Shown one piece after another: positions 46,510-58,957 of a stretch of 64,000 bases of DNA. The stretch spans positions 18,973,872 to 19,037,871 of the forward strand of contig NC_030852.1 in NCBI RefSeq assembly GCF_000208745.1, read 5' to 3'. The notes beneath the pieces are model-generated. The model ran no database searches and had not been told where the DNA came from. It saw only the letters and a program-made list of their open reading frames with translations. Numbering within the stretch: the first letter of the stretch is position 1; each line of letters opens with the position of its first letter. Both the position numbers and the translations under genes were made by a program. The stretch is from Theobroma cacao (lineage: Eukaryota; Streptophyta; Magnoliopsida; Malvales; Malvaceae).

Positions 46510-47087
46510 TGTCATGGACTACGCTCCTTCGCCTAAGTATGCGATAGTTAGTGCAACACTTGAGTAGACCCTTTCACACAAGCCAGCCAATACTCGATTA
46601 TATTTGTTCCAACAATAACAATAGCAATAAATCAGACTAAGAGAACTCGCATCAAAATCAAAAGGCATACAAAATGCCATATATGCAACCACTTAGTCAT
46701 AATAAGGAAAAATGTTTCATTACTATGAAATTAATTACAAAAGGACCAAGACACGCCATCGTGGGGCCATAGGGGCAGCCCTAGATGATTCTTTACAAAC
46801 ATACCTTTATTAGTGAGGTAGCCCAATAATCCGCCAACTGATCAGCCCTTATAAAGAGTTTACAAGATTTTACAAGAATTATACCAATAGCCATTACAAT
46901 GCTTGAAATGAGGACATTCATTTTCTAAAGGGTCTCCCCCTCTAAAGACTTAACAAGTTTTTGTGGAGGTGTCACCACGAGAGATTACATTGTTTGAAGA
47001 AGGGACATTTCCCTTACAGGTACAAAAGACTCAATCTCTTAGACAATTCTACTCTATTATAATCTAATACAAGGTTGGCTCATGACA
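46510..47087 (-). repeat. Element C 3' LTR (578 bp)
   Basis: It runs from TGTCATGGAC to CTCATGACA. It is longer than its partner by about 45 bp near 47024-47070. Confidence 0.9.
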
Positions 47088-47097
47088 TCCTCCCTCA
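47088..47097 (-). promoter_or_regulatory. Polypurine tract of element C
   Basis: On the minus strand TGAGGGAGGA abuts the 3' LTR. Confidence 0.7.
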
Positions 47098-47124
47098 CTC
47101 AATCTGTCGATGTCCTCGTTGACT

Positions 47125-47458
47125 AGTTAGCTTGAAACTCTTCAATCTTCTGCTGGAAGGCACGGAGGTCTACTACCTTCTCCCAAGTGATTTCATCTGG
47201 CCCCAAACCTTCCCATTTCACTAGATACTCCTATGTCGGTCGTCGGTTGATGGTAGTCATCCTTTTTGCCAAAATCTCTTCCACTCGGCGCTGTGATGGT
47301 GGCTTGGTGCTGATGGTGGCTTTTATGGCTTGACTTTTGCTTGCATCTACTGGATCTACATGGAATGACTTTAGATTGTTGACATGAAACACGAGGTATA
47401 CCTTCATCCACTTGCGTGGATCAATCTTGCAGAAAGTCCTCCCCACCCTAGCTACCAC
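47125..47458 (-). pseudogene. Element C chromodomain at the integrase C-terminus
   Basis: VFHVNNLKSFHVDP leads into VEEILAKRMTTINRRPT, a stop codon, then EYLVKWEGLGPDEITWEKVV. The order V(E/D)xIL..., YLVKWxG, TWE is the chromodomain signature and places the element among chromoviruses. In active elements this module targets integration to modified histones. The internal stop (about 47230) truncates it here. Confidence 0.85.
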
Positions 47459-47459
47459 T

Positions 47460-48400
47460 AGTATTAAACCTTCTTACTTCCCTACTAGTCTTCGATCTCT
47501 CTTCCTCAGGAATCGAAGTTGTACAGGTACCAACTTCACCAGCACCAAGTCTCCCATCTTAAAATGTTGCTCCCTTTGACCTTTATCGACCTACTCCTTC
47601 ATCCGGTTGAAGGTTTTCTTTAAGTAAGCTCTAGCAATTTTAGTGTTTTGCTTCCATTCCTTAGTAAAGTTAAATGCCTGTGGGCTCTTTGCAGTAGACA
47701 ACTCCACTGAAGTATAGGAAGTCTAGGTTGTTATCTAGTGATGACCTCAAAAGGGGTTCTATTGGTGGTTGAGCTCTTTTGTGAGTTGAAACATCGTTGA
47801 GCTACATCTAGTAGGTTGGGCCAATTCTTCTGGTTTGCCTGTACAAAGTGTCATAGGTATTTTTCCAATAACCCATTGAAGTGTTCTGTCTAACCATCTA
47901 TTTGTCGATGATAACTAGAAGATACATTGAGTTCTGACCCCAATAACATGAATAGCTCTTTCTAGAAAAAGCTGGTAAACCTTGGATCTATGTCACAGAT
48001 AATGTTTTTCGGAACACCCCAATATTTTACCACATGTTTAAAAATCGTGTGAGTCGTTTTTTCTGCAGAGCCAAACTTCTGTACTGGAATGAACACTGCA
48101 TACTTGGAAAATCGATCCATCACTACCAAGATAGCTTTCATATCTCTCACTTTAGGAAACCATACAATAAAGTTTAAAGAAATACTTTCCCACGTTTGGT
48201 CAGCACGGGTAGAGGTTTGAGCATTGCCATTGGTCTCTATCTATCTACTTTGTCTTGCTAGTAGATGAAGCATGTCTTCATATAATCCATCACATCTTGT
48301 CACATATGAGGCCAATAGTAACCTTATTTCAGTAGTGCATTAGTTCGCTACCAACCTAGATGTCCTGCCCAAGGAGTGTCGTGGCATTCCTGCATTAATT
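47460..48400 (-). pseudogene. Element C integrase
   Basis: The open piece 47962-48150 reads AILVVMDRFSKYAVFIPVQK, TIFKHVVKYWGVPKNIICDI and DPRFTSFF. The first catalytic Asp (VMDRFSKY) and second (CDIDPRF) are visible. The zinc-binding part upstream and the Glu block downstream (SYHRQIDG with stop, TEHFNGLLEKYL) are interrupted by stops. Confidence 0.85.
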
Positions 48401-48401
48401 T

Positions 48402-49016
48402 TTACCTAAGCTCTCCCGCTCTTGGGACAAATATGCAGGGTCCCTTTGTTAGTAGGAGTCCATTTTCCACCCAAAAGTATTTCAACTTTCTGTTCTTCAC
48501 CAACTTTCTAATAACCATTACTTGGGGGTCTCGATGCAAATTTTTCTCAATCAGATTACAGATGCTTGGGGTCACTCTATCGGCTGTCACTGGCACGATC
48601 ACCTTTAGAGTTGCAAATTCAACCTTCCTATTAAGGGCATATACTACACGGTTCAATTTTTCAACTTTATGCTTGAAGGAGAAATCAAACTCGGCTAGAA
48701 ATTCTTGCCATCTCTCTTGCTTAGCGATAAGTTTTTGCTGTGTGAAGAAAAGACTCACAGATGTATTATCAATCTTAACCACGAATGATGATCCTACCAA
48801 ATAATGTCGCCAGGCCAGTAGACAATGAATCACTGCAAGTAGTTCTTTCTCTTGTGCTGTGCATCTCTTCTTAGCTTTATTCAACTTCCTACTTTCAAAT
48901 GCCACAGGGTGTCCTTCTTGTAGCAACAATCCTCCAAGGGCAAAGTCTAATGCATTTGTCTGTACCTCGAAAGGCCTTCCAATATCAAAAAGCAATAACA
49001 TAGGATCAATCATCAT
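48402..49016 (-). pseudogene. Element C RNase H
   Basis: A long open frame: FDIGRPFEVQTNALDFALGG, VAFESRKLNKAKKRCTAQEK, ELLAVIHCLLAWRHYLVGSS, FVVKIDNTSVSLFFTQQKLI and KQERWQEFLAEFDFSFKHK. Gypsy RNase H normally has DASDxAxG at the first block and TDHxSL later; here they read TNALDFALG and IDNTSV. It runs on into the linker before integrase. Confidence 0.88.
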
Positions 49017-49019
49017 CGT

Positions 49020-49900
49020 GTCCTTCAGACTTTCAAAAGCTTATTGGCACTACTGCGTCTAGTTCCACTTTTATCCCTTTTTTCAGCAATTCTATTAGTG
49101 CTACTGTTCTTTTTTAATATCCTTCCACAAATCTCTAATAATAGTTGGCTAGCCCTAAGAAATAATAAAGTTCCGTCGTATTCTTCAGGGTGGCCCATTC
49201 TTTGATAGCTTAACCTTCTGCATGTCCATTCGAATGTGCCCTTGTTCAATTATATGACCAAGAAAATGGATTTTGGTTTGTACGAATGCACATTTCTCCT
49301 TTTTTACATATAACTGGTGGTTGTGTAGCCTTTGAAAGACCTACCGTAAGTGCCCTTATTGTTCTTTTAAAGTCGAGCTATACACCACAATATCATCTAA
49401 GTAGACCACTACAAACTTGTCTAGATAATCATGAAACACTTGGTTCATCAGTGTGCAAAAGGTAGCAGGAGCATTGGTTAGTCCAAAAGGCATAACAAGA
49501 AATTCAAATGCACCACACCGTGTTACATAGGTGGTTTTCGGCTCATCTCCCTCGACCACTCTCATTTAATGGTAACCTAATCTCAAATATAGTTTGGAGA
49601 AGTACTCTGCACCACTGAGCTGATCAAAAAGATCTGCTATAAGAGGGACAAGATATTTATTCTTAACTGTGACTTTATTCAAAGCCTGATAATCCACGCA
49701 TAATCATAGACTCCTATCTTACTTCTTTTGAAAAAGTACTAGGGCGCCAAAAGGTGCTTTTGATGGTCAGATGAATTCGACTCGAATCAGTTAGTCTAGT
49801 TGTTTCCTTAACGCCAATAACTTTAGGGGAGCCATCCTGTATGGCCTTTTTGTAGGCAACTTCACTCTTGGAAGTAATTCTACCTCGTGATCGACAGCTT
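49020..49900 (-). pseudogene. Element C reverse transcriptase
   Basis: The open part 49356-49565 has [40 protein letters not shown] and [14 protein letters not shown] with an intact YLDD box. Both flanking parts are interrupted by stops, so no functional enzyme is expected. Confidence 0.9.
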
Positions 49901-49958
49901 GTTAAGGTGGTGAGACCCTTGGTAGTTAGACCCTTGGTGGTTGTTCTAGCATCATATC

Positions 49959-50547
49959 TTAAAATTCTTCTAAAACCAGTTTCACTTCTTCGGGTATTGG
50001 GTTTCTGTTATCTTCACCTTTGTAAATGGGCATGGCTACGTAAAAGGACTCACCTTTCTTAATCCCTTTCTTAAACTGTATAACTGATATCATCTTCTTC
50101 CCGCTCTTAGGAAGGATTGTAATTGGTACCACACATGGCCGTTCACCAAAAAACATTAAACAACTTGTAGTAAGGAAAGGGATGGCTTGAGCTTTCATCA
50201 TAAAATCCAAGCCTAAGACAAAATCAAAAATCATCTATAGTGGCTACAGCCAAGTTTACTTTCCCTTCCCAAAAGCCAATCTTAATCTTTACGTCTTTAG
50301 CATTCCCCATTATAGCTGAAGCTAGCGAGTTAATTGTTTCCATCTATCTAAAATCCTTCTCAACTTTAAGACCACACCTCTTTGCCTCTCCCGAGGTGAT
50401 GAAAATGTTTGAGGCCCCCATGTCGAGCATGGCTTTTGTACTTTTCTCATTCAGCAACACCTCAACATATATTAGACCTTGTTGGGGCTCTTTCTCCATC
50501 TTTTCTAGTTGAGCTTGCAAAGTGCTGAGGAAACGAATAAAACTCAT
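49959..50547 (-). pseudogene. Element C protease and linker
   Basis: VLLNEKSTKAMLDMGASNIF with active-site box DMG where DTG or DSG is usual, then ITSGEAKRCGLKVEK. After a frame change, VLGLDFMMKAQAIPFLTTSC follows, the usual LGMDFL-like block before RT. Confidence 0.82.
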
Positions 50548-50549
50548 TC

Positions 50550-51640
50550 ATGCTGGCTCTTTCTCAGCTTGTTCGATTGTGGTGTGGGGTGGAGGTGTCT
50601 CAACATTGGCAGTACATATGGCACTGAAAGCTGCTCGATAAAGATAGTCAGCTACTCGATGAGGTTCCTTGCATAGAAAACAAGATATCGGTGACCATGG
50701 CTTGTTTGTCCTCGATTAGGGTGAATCTCTAACAGAAGGTCTCCTATCACCACCCCCACTTGAGGGTCTACAACTCTTAAAAATTTTGCCCGACTATTTG
50801 AGCTAGAGCTACTAGTCTTGGATGGAGGGTATTTTCTTTTGTTAGAGTTTTCACTATAATCAGTAAGGCGCTCAGTAGCCGCCATTGCTGAAGCCACATC
50901 CTATACCCTTTGTCACTGTAACTCCATCCTCGCCCATGGTTTTTGACCCTCAAGAAAATGAAACAGTCTATCTTTTTTAGTCATATCCTTGGTATCTAGC
51001 ATTATAGTAGAAAAATTCCTCACAAACTCCTGCACTAATCTCGTTTGAGACAACTCTCGTAGTTTTCATCGCGTCATATACTCCACATTCTTAAGGAAAA
51101 ATTGATTTTTCAATTCCTACTTTAGATCCACCCAAGTGTTGATATGGCATTCACCATCAATGAATTTGGAATGCCACCACAACTTTACGTCCTGAGCAAG
51201 ATACATTGAAGTCATTGCCACTTTGTGCTCCTCCGACTCTGTGCGCACAGATCGAAAATATTATTCCATATCAAAAAAGAAGTTCTCTAACTCTTTAGCA
51301 TCTCGGACCGTTTCATATCGCTTGGGTTTCGACACTTTGGCCCTTTTTCCTTGATCTTCGAAACCCCCACTAGCATTACCTGCAACAACAACCAAAAGAT
51401 TTACCTAAGCTTTCAATTCTCCAATCTTGCCTTGGAGAGTGCTAAATGCATCCCTAGTATCATCGCTTAAGGTATTAATCATCTTGGATAGTTCCCGTTG
51501 GACTGTCTCAATTTCGTCTACTCATTCATGCGGAACCATCTGAGCCTTTATTACGACCACTGCGACCTCTAGCTCATTCATCCTCTGATGGTCCTCTAGT
51601 GCACTCCATGTGTTCTTCATTTTACACTTTAGATTATCAC
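50550..51640 (-). pseudogene. Element C gag
   Basis: On the minus strand: DAKELENFFFDME, TESEEHKVAMTSMYLAQDVK, LWWHSKFIDGECHINTWVDL, QTRLVQEFVRNFSTIMLDTK and DVASAMAATERLTDY. This is the Retrotrans_gag-like pattern of chromoviruses, with several stops. No zinc knuckle is clear near 50660, where CFLCKEPHR-like sequence would be expected. Confidence 0.8.
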
Positions 51641-51650
51641 GTCTTGCTCG

Positions 51651-51663
51651 TGCTCTGATGCCA
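51651..51663 (-). promoter_or_regulatory. Primer-binding site of element C
   Basis: On the minus strand TGGCATCAGAGCA, two bases inside the 5' LTR. It differs by one base from the iMet complement TGGTATCAGAGC. Confidence 0.85.
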
Positions 51664-51665
51664 AT

Positions 51666-52196
51666 TGTCACGAACTATGCTCTTTCGCCTAATTATGCGA
51701 TGATTCGTGCGGCACTTGAGTGGACGTTTCCACGTAAGTCAGCCAATACTCGATTATATCTATTCCAACAATAATAATAGCAATAAATCAGAATAAGAGA
51801 ACTCGCATCAAAATCAAAAGACATACCGAATGTCATATATTCAACCCCTTAGTCATAATAAGGAAAAATGTTTCATTAATATGAAATTAATTACAAAGGG
51901 ACCAAGACATGCCATTGTCGAGCCATAAGGGCAGCCCTAGATGATTCGCTATAAACATGCCTTTACCAGTGAGGCAGCCCAACAATTCATTGACTGCTCA
52001 CCCCCTATAAAGAGTTTACAGGATTTTACAAAAATTCTACCAATAGTCATTACAACGCTTGAAGTGAGGATATTCCTTTTCTAAAAAGTCTCCCCCTCTA
52101 AAGACTTAACAAGTTTTTGTAGAGGTGTCACCACGAGACATTACATTGTTTGAAAGAGGGACATTTCCCTTATAGGTATAAGGTTGGCTCATAACA
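51666..52196 (-). repeat. Element C 5' LTR (531 bp)
   Basis: It runs from TGTCACGAAC to CTCATAACA. It aligns with 46510-47087. Confidence 0.9.
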
Positions 52197-53310
52197 CACT
52201 ACATAGTCACTAGCATCACACATAAGCTCACAAGGAAGGTTCCAATCTGGAACTATGATGGTTCATGCAGACACCAACTTTGTTTTCAATTTTAAGAATC
52301 CAGCATGACAAGCATCATCAAATTTAAAAGGAACATATTTCTCCAAAAGGTTACAAAGCAGTTCGAAAATTTTGGAGAAATCTTTGATGAACTGTCTATA
52401 GAACCCAGCATGTCCAAGAAAGCTTTGGATGCCTTTAACAGATGCTGGTGAAGGTAGCTTCTTGATTGTCTCAATGTTGGCTTTTATCAACTTTTAATCC
52501 TCTATTAGAGACTTTGTGTCCAAGAACAATGCCTTCTTGCACCATGAAGTGATATTTATCTCAATTCAACACTAAGTTTGCTTCTTTACATCTTTTGAGA
52601 ACCCTAGCAAGATTAGAAAGACAATTGTCAAAATTATCACCAAAAATAGAAAAGTCATCCATAAATATCTCAAGGCATGTTTCCATCATATCTAAAAAGA
52701 TTGCCATCATGCATCTTTGAAAAGTAGCAGGGGCATTACAAAGTCCAATCGGCATCCGTCGAAAAGCAAAAGTACCTTATGGGCATGTGAAGGTTGTCTT
52801 CTCTTGATCTTCAAGAGGTATCGCAATTTGATTATACTCAGAATATCCATCCAAGAAACAATAAAACTCCTTACCTATTAATCTATCAAGCATCTAATCA
52901 ATGAATGGCAAAAAAAAGTGATCTTTCCTTGTGGCTTTGTTGAGCTTCCAATAGTCCATGCATACCTTCCAACCGGTCACTGTTTGTTCATGATAGGATT
53001 AAGTCTCTTTTAATACTCAAAGGTGGCTTTGTGGTTGTCCTCCAAAAAGATCTTGTGGATGAATATGGAAGGGTTCATTCCCTTAATGTCAACAATGGTC
53101 CATCCTAATGCCTTTTTACGATCCCTTAGTACTCGTAAAAGCTTTTCTTCTTTCACATTAGTAAAAGAAGATGAAACAATAACAGCAAGAGTAGATGCAT
53201 TACCAAGAAAAGCATACCTTAAATAAGCAAGCAAAGGCTTAAGTTCCACTATAAATGGTTCTTTAATGGAAGGCTTAGCTAACAACGATGGAATAGAAGA
53301 AAGGTCCAAA
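52197..53310 (-). pseudogene. Athila-like reverse transcriptase and start of RNase H
   Basis: In reading order: PSIKEPFIVELKPLLAYLRY and KKALGWTIVDIKGMNPSIFI (53010-53309); MPIGLCNAPATFQRCMMAIF and CLEIFMDDFSIFGDNFDNCL with the FMDD box intact (52561-52755); then IKKLPSPASVKGIQSFLGHA and GFYRQFIKDFSKIFELLCNL (52263-52490). The FMDDFS.FG box and SPASVKGI.SFLGHAGFYR are hallmarks of the Athila/Tat group. Frames are broken between blocks. Confidence 0.9.
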
Positions 53311-53318
53311 AACTTAAT

Positions 53319-53900
53319 TTAGGCTTTTAAAACCCAAGTTGGAGCATCCAACATATTCACACACTTAATGAACTCATCATCATCCCTCTCAACATTATAA
53401 AGTAAAGATGCCTCAAGTGGATCCATAAGATGGTTTTCAATAAATAGCTCACTAATGAAATTATATACCACACTTATAGGAAAACATTCATCAAAATTAT
53501 TGGGAAATCTCAAAGCTCTATAAATATTGAAAGTTAACTCTTGGCTTTGAACCCTCAAAGTAAGCTTTCCTTTCTCAACATTAATAAGAGCTTTAACAAT
53601 GCATAAGAATGGTCTCTCAAGTATGATTGGAACTTCTCGATCTTCTTCCATATTAGGAATAATAAAGTCCACTGGAAATATAAACTTATCAACTTTAACT
53701 AACACATCTTCAATAATTCTTCTAAGATATGTAAAAGATCGATCAACAAGTTTAACTGTCATAGTGGTGGGCTTAATCTCCCCCAAACCAAGTTTTTGAT
53801 AAATTGACCAAGGCATCAAATTAATACCAGCTCTCAAATCACTCAAAGCCTTTGCAAAGAAATATGCACCAATAATGTAAAGAATAGTAAAACTACCAAG
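53319..53900 (-). pseudogene. Athila-like protease
   Basis: SDLRAGINLMPWSIYQKLGL, KPTTMTVKLVDRSFTYLRRI, IEDVLVKVDKFIFPVDFIIP, NMEEDREVPIILERPFLCIV and KALINVEKGKLTLRVQ. The active-site box is DLR where the group has DLG, and the following ILGRPFL box reads ILERPFL, so it is probably inactive although 175 codons are open. Confidence 0.88.
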
Positions 53901-53939
53901 ATCCTTGAGTTTGGGTGGAAGCTTGTTTTAAATGATGGC

Positions 53940-55222
53940 ACTACACTCCTCAATAAGTGCAACTGTTTCAAACTCATCAAATCTTCTTTTCTTCATCAGA
54001 ATATCTTTCAGAAACTTCACATAAGTAGGCATTTGTTCTAAAGCTTTAATAAAAGGGATATTAATGTGCAACTTTTTAAATACCTCTATAAACCTTCGAA
54101 GCTACTGATCAAGGTTATGTTTTTGAAAACTTGAGGAAAGGGTGGTGGTGGTGGTGAATTCATCTTAGCCTCTATCTCTTGACTTTGTTTCTATGCATCT
54201 TGTACTGTAGTTTCTTTCTTAACACACTCTACTTGAATTTCAGCTTGCTTACTATTACTCGATACCTATTTCCCACTCTTAAGAGTGATTGGCTTATAGT
54301 GCTCCTTACTTTCTCTCCTAAGAATAGTTTCCGTATCACTAGGTAAAGTCCTTTAGGCCCTATTGTTAATGGAATATACAAGTTGGCCCACTTGTGTCTC
54401 AAAGTTTCTTAATGATGCTACCTAATTATGAACGAGAGAATCAATCTTGGCCATGTACTACTTAAACAATTCTTCCACTATTGATTTTTTCTCTAGCATA
54501 GGAGCTCTAGCTTGAGGTGAAAAATCAAGGGGAAATTTGGCTTGAGAGTTGAGGAAGATACCTGATTATTATTCTAATAGAAATTAGGATGGTTTTTCTA
54601 CCTCGGATTATAAGTGTTGGAGTATGGTGTTATGCTACTTATTTGGATTTCCAACAAAATGTAGTGATTCTGAATTAGCTAGGCAATGATCAATAGAATT
54701 TCCTTCCTTACATAAATCATGAGTAACAAATAGGCTTTGAACAGAATGAACCTCCAAAGTATCACATGTCTTAGATAATATAACTATCTATGCTGTCAAA
54801 TCATTGATAGCATCCATCTTAAGAATACCAACTACTCTGCTAAGCACCAATCTCTCTTATGGCCATTGATAGTTGTTTGATGCCATTTCTTCCAATAGAT
54901 CATAAGCCTCATCAATAGACTTTGCCATAAGAGCTCCTCTAGCAATGATATTAATCGTAGTTCGAATATAACCATTCAAACCATTATAAAATGTCTGTAC
55001 CTAAAGCCACCTAGGTAGACCATGATGAAGGTAACACCGAAGTAAAATCTCGTATCTTTCCTAAGCCTCAGACAATGACTCAAAATCAAGCTACATGAAT
55101 AAAGTGATATCATTCCTCATTTTTGTAGTCTTGGCCGAAGGAAAGAATTTAGCTAAAATCTTTTGAGCCAGATCATCCCAAGTAGTAATGGAGCTAGTTG
55201 GGAGAGAATTCAACCAGTTCTT
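53940..55222 (-). pseudogene. Athila-like gag, C-terminal two thirds
   Basis: From 55222: NWLNSLPTSSITTWDDLAQK, ILAKFFPSAKTTKMRNDITL, then HGLPRWL, VQTFYNGLNGYIRTTINIIA, AYDLLEEMASNNYQWP, a degenerate knuckle with CLANSESLHFVGN, and low-similarity sequence to the protease. The preceding residues FPFSLKDKAK lie at 59541-59570, on the other side of LTR E. Confidence 0.85.
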
Positions 55223-55881
55223 TATCACGATCCAAACTCGGAGGCCATGACCTACACAAGAGCCCAAAAGACTAAGCCTGCAAGACTCGAGCAAGCCATA
55301 CATCAACTTGGAAGAATATACTTGTATCATATCATAAACATTATTATGTCTTTAACTATTTTCCATATTAGTATATAAATATCAACATAACTACATTGAG
55401 TACTTTTAACACATGCCATGCATTGGCCATCAAAATAAGTCTTAACCATACTATTACATAACATCTCACAATTTTCACTACATAAGGTGACAAAATGCCT
55501 TCAATATAAACATCCCACACATGTCACCTGACCAACAAAGTGACTAATAATTCAAATCCCCCTACCGAATACCAAAAGTGCTAGAAATCGATTGACACTA
55601 ACCACTCGTTTCACCGTATAGAAATCCCAACACTACTTATTTGTACATGGGAACAAAACATTAAGGTAAGTTCTCACTAACTCAGCATGTGGGAAATAAC
55701 CATATGCATAACGGAAGCATCGTAAATATCATAAGCTTCAATATATGCAAATATACAAAATGCATATACATATTAAAATTACAAACCCATCGGAGCACAC
55801 ATTGCTCATATACAACTTACCAGTAGCTTCCGAGCATCCATATATCATCAACAAGACGATAACAAAAGAAAGGCCTCCTAG

Positions 55882-56515
55882 TAACAAGACACTTTCTGCA
55901 TCATAGCCACCGATGGTAAACAAGACACAAGAATCACAACACTTTCTAACCAGACCATATCATTGTTTGAGATACATACATCGAACGACATCAGGTTATA
56001 ATCAAGGAGTCTTCTCAGTAACAAGACACGTACTGGGCCGTAGCCGCTGACTGTAAACAAGACACAAGATTTGGCACTCTTGTCCACATAACATCATCCA
56101 AGATACATCCATCGAATGGCATCAAGTCATAATTGAGTCCTTATGTTAACAAGACACATACGGGGTCGTAGCTGCTAACGATAAAAAAGGCATGAGATTT
56201 AGCACTCATGTCCACATAACATCATCTAGGATACATTCATCGTATTGCATCAAGTCATAATCAATGAGTCCTCCCAATAACAAGACACATACGGGGTCGT
56301 AATCGCCAATGGTAAACAATACATGAGATATGGCACTCCTGTCCACATAAAATCATCCAAGATACATTCATTAAACAGAGACCATATCATAAAAAAGAAG
56401 TTCGCCTAGTAACAAGATACATCTAAGGCCGTAGCCACTGACAGTAAGCAAGACACGAGATCGGCATTCTGTTTCCACATATAATACCATCATCCAAGAT
56501 ATACTTATCGGACGG
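55882..56515. repeat. Five tandem repeats of about 131 bp in LTR E
   Basis: Unit starts (TAACAAGA) at 55882, 56019, 56147, 56278 and 56410, spaced 137, 128, 131 and 132 bp. Shared blocks include ACAAGACAC, CGTAGC, GGCACTC and CCACATAACATCATCCAAGA. Units are clearly diverged, so the array is old. Confidence 0.9.
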
Positions 56516-56615
56516 GCTCATTTACACTTCAGCTTATACCATAGCTCACTATATAACCATTATCGGATAAGCTCATTTACACTTCAGCTCATACCATAGC
56601 TCACTATATAGCCAT
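56516..56615. repeat. Direct duplication of about 53 bp in LTR E
   Basis: Two copies of a segment with GCTCATTTACACTTCAGCT and CCATAGCTCACTATATA, directly after the 131-bp array. Confidence 0.88.
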
Positions 56616-56811
56616 TAATATTATACATACACTAATGAAGACAATATGCCAAGACAATCACATATATGACGCACCAAGCAATAAGCTTATGCAACAATTG
56701 AACAACTCATCACCATAACCATAGCCATGCTCATTGCTATAAAGTGGTTCATTCAACATATATCAGATCATCTCATCAAGTATAATACATTTATATCCCA
56801 TGGCAGAACAT

Positions 56812-58262
56812 TGATAACTGTATTATATCGAGTTATTTTGCCACATTTTAATTGACAAAAATAGCAAAGTTCTTGTATTTTTAAGTTAATTTTAGGTAGT
56901 TTTATGTTTTTTATTATTAAGTTTAATGCATGTTGGATTATTTTAATTTGACTAATTTTAGCTCATGTTCATGTTAAAGGTCCTAATTTAATCTGTCACT
57001 AATTTAGTCTTTATTTTGAAGGTTCTTGAGTGCATAAAGCTTCATGAAAGTGAACATTGCAAGGATGGTTAAGTATAGATTTTTACTAAACATGCTATGG
57101 TATTTTAAGCATAACTCACACTCCAAAAGTTCGATTAATGAGATCCTTAGATCACTAGAAAGCTAAAAGAAAGGGCTACAATTTTGATGTTTATCACTTT
57201 GACCAGTTTTGATGGGATCATGGTCAAAATACTTGTTGAAGTTGAAGCACTATAGCAAACTTCATGAAAGAGAGATAGAGGACTCATTGTCGTAGCCTTG
57301 AAGGGCCAGCATCACAACCCTAGAATGCAAAGAGTAGTGGGACAAATTGGTCGACACCGTGGTGCCAGTGTGGTTATTTTTCCTCTCCTTGCATTCGAGT
57401 TTTTATTTTATAGGGCTTTTTTATGGCTTATAAATAAGTCTTTTTAAGTTGAGAATGAAAGAGGAAAGCAACAGCTTTTTCAAAGAAAAAGAGTGATTTT
57501 AGACAAGAGATAAACAAGAAGAAAGCATGAGAAGTGAAGATTGGATTCGACAAAAAACTCTTTTTCACTCTAGTTTTGTTATCTTTTTTTTTTACTGTGA
57601 ACATGAATTGTTTTGATGAAATTATGGTGTTTGCTTCAATTATCATGAGCTAAACTACTTTTCTAGGATTGTAGTGGATTTCAACATGTAATTAGAATTT
57701 TTTTCTCTTTTATTTACTATGAATGGATATGGTTTTGTTTATTCAAATCTGTTCATAATGCTTTTAATTGTCTGACCAATAATTATCTGATTTATGAATC
57801 TAAATGAGACTTGACAAAGTGATTTTAGATTGGACTAAGATTTGAAAAGAGTATGTTCATGCCACTTAGGTAATCTGATTCGCAATTAGGGTAGACATAT
57901 GCCTAAATGCCATACACAGCCAAATTAGAATACTAGCATAATGAACCTTATTTAATTAATTAATATAGACATATAGTGACCCAATTAAGTTAGGTATTTG
58001 TACAAGCATCACGACAAAGACTTATGCATAGATTTGGATTTTAAGTTAGCAATACCACCCATGAATCTAAACAATAAAAGAAACTGGTGTCAAATGAAGT
58101 GTTGAATAAACCCATAATCATAGGTTTTAATCTATTGCCTTTCTTTAGTGAATTTTTAGTTTTGTTAATTAGTTTAGTTTTTGATCGAATTTAGTTTTAA
58201 TTGATTGTCGACAAAATTGAGTTACTTGAATAAGATTGATCTGTCATAATGTTGGTACTTGG
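56812..58262 (+). mobile_element. Athila-like LTR, plus strand, nested in LTR E
   Basis: Begins TGATAACTG at 56812, then ATCGAGTTATTTTGCCAC, corresponding to the start of the minus-strand Athila LTR ending at 38552. Internal landmarks recur in the same order: the AATGCATGTT block, the heat of CTAGAAAGCTAA, and GC-rich palindromic CACCGTGGTG at about 57353. The right edge is not firm; no target duplication was found. Confidence 0.55.
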
Positions 58263-58957
58263 TGAACAATTAAGAGAAAATTTCTATGGGGTATAATTCT
58301 GGACTTACCGTCTATATTACTTATTCGATTTGCATACTTGCATGTACTAAATCATCAACAAACATATGTACATGTGTTATGCATCACATGCATTAATCCA
58401 ATGTATAATAACCACACTCACCTAAAGTTCTGCTAACACAGTTCAACAATTGCTTGTAGCTCCCGAGCTAGTTATATATTCAGCTTAACAACAAAATTCT
58501 TGGATCCTAATTTTTCCTTTATCAAGAATATAAGAGCCAATCTCTTAATCTTAAGGCATTTTCAATATTTGGCAATTCAACTAAACTCCAAGTCTAACTA
58601 TCAACAAATAATTTATACTTTTCTCTAATTTCCAAGACTGTAGGTAGTTAGAATCTTACCTTATAGCTAATTTAAACACTTCAACACTTCACTAAGCCAA
58701 CCATTCAAGGGGAAAATTAATTAATCCGAAACCATCTCATTCAAAAACCGATTAAAATGGAAATCAATTGATAGAATGGTTATATCTTACCTTTAGATTG
58801 ATTTTCTTAGCTCAAAATGCCTAGAATGTTCTCCAATTTTCCTTTAGAATGTTCTCCAATTTTAGTGTTTCATCGGCAATAGGGGGAGAGCTTTTCTTCC
58901 TTTTCTTTAAAACAGCTAGAATGCTTAATAACACTTTTTATTTTTACCGTTTTACAT

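Larger units (their letters stand above)
46510..52196 (-). mobile_element. Chromovirus element C (Ty3/gypsy), full length, inactive
   Basis: LTRs 46510-47087 and 51666-52196 enclose gag, protease, RT, RNase H, integrase and a chromodomain, all minus strand. Flanking 5-mers CACTG (46505-46509) and CACTA (52197-52201) are target duplications with one change. A primer site and polypurine tract are present. The element sits inside the RNase H gene of the Athila-like element. Its many stops and frameshifts show age. Confidence 0.9.

Noticed and set aside
46510..52196. Integrated plant pararetrovirus
   Set aside because: RT and RNase H are accompanied by LTRs, integrase and a chromodomain, with target duplications; no coat or movement protein motifs.
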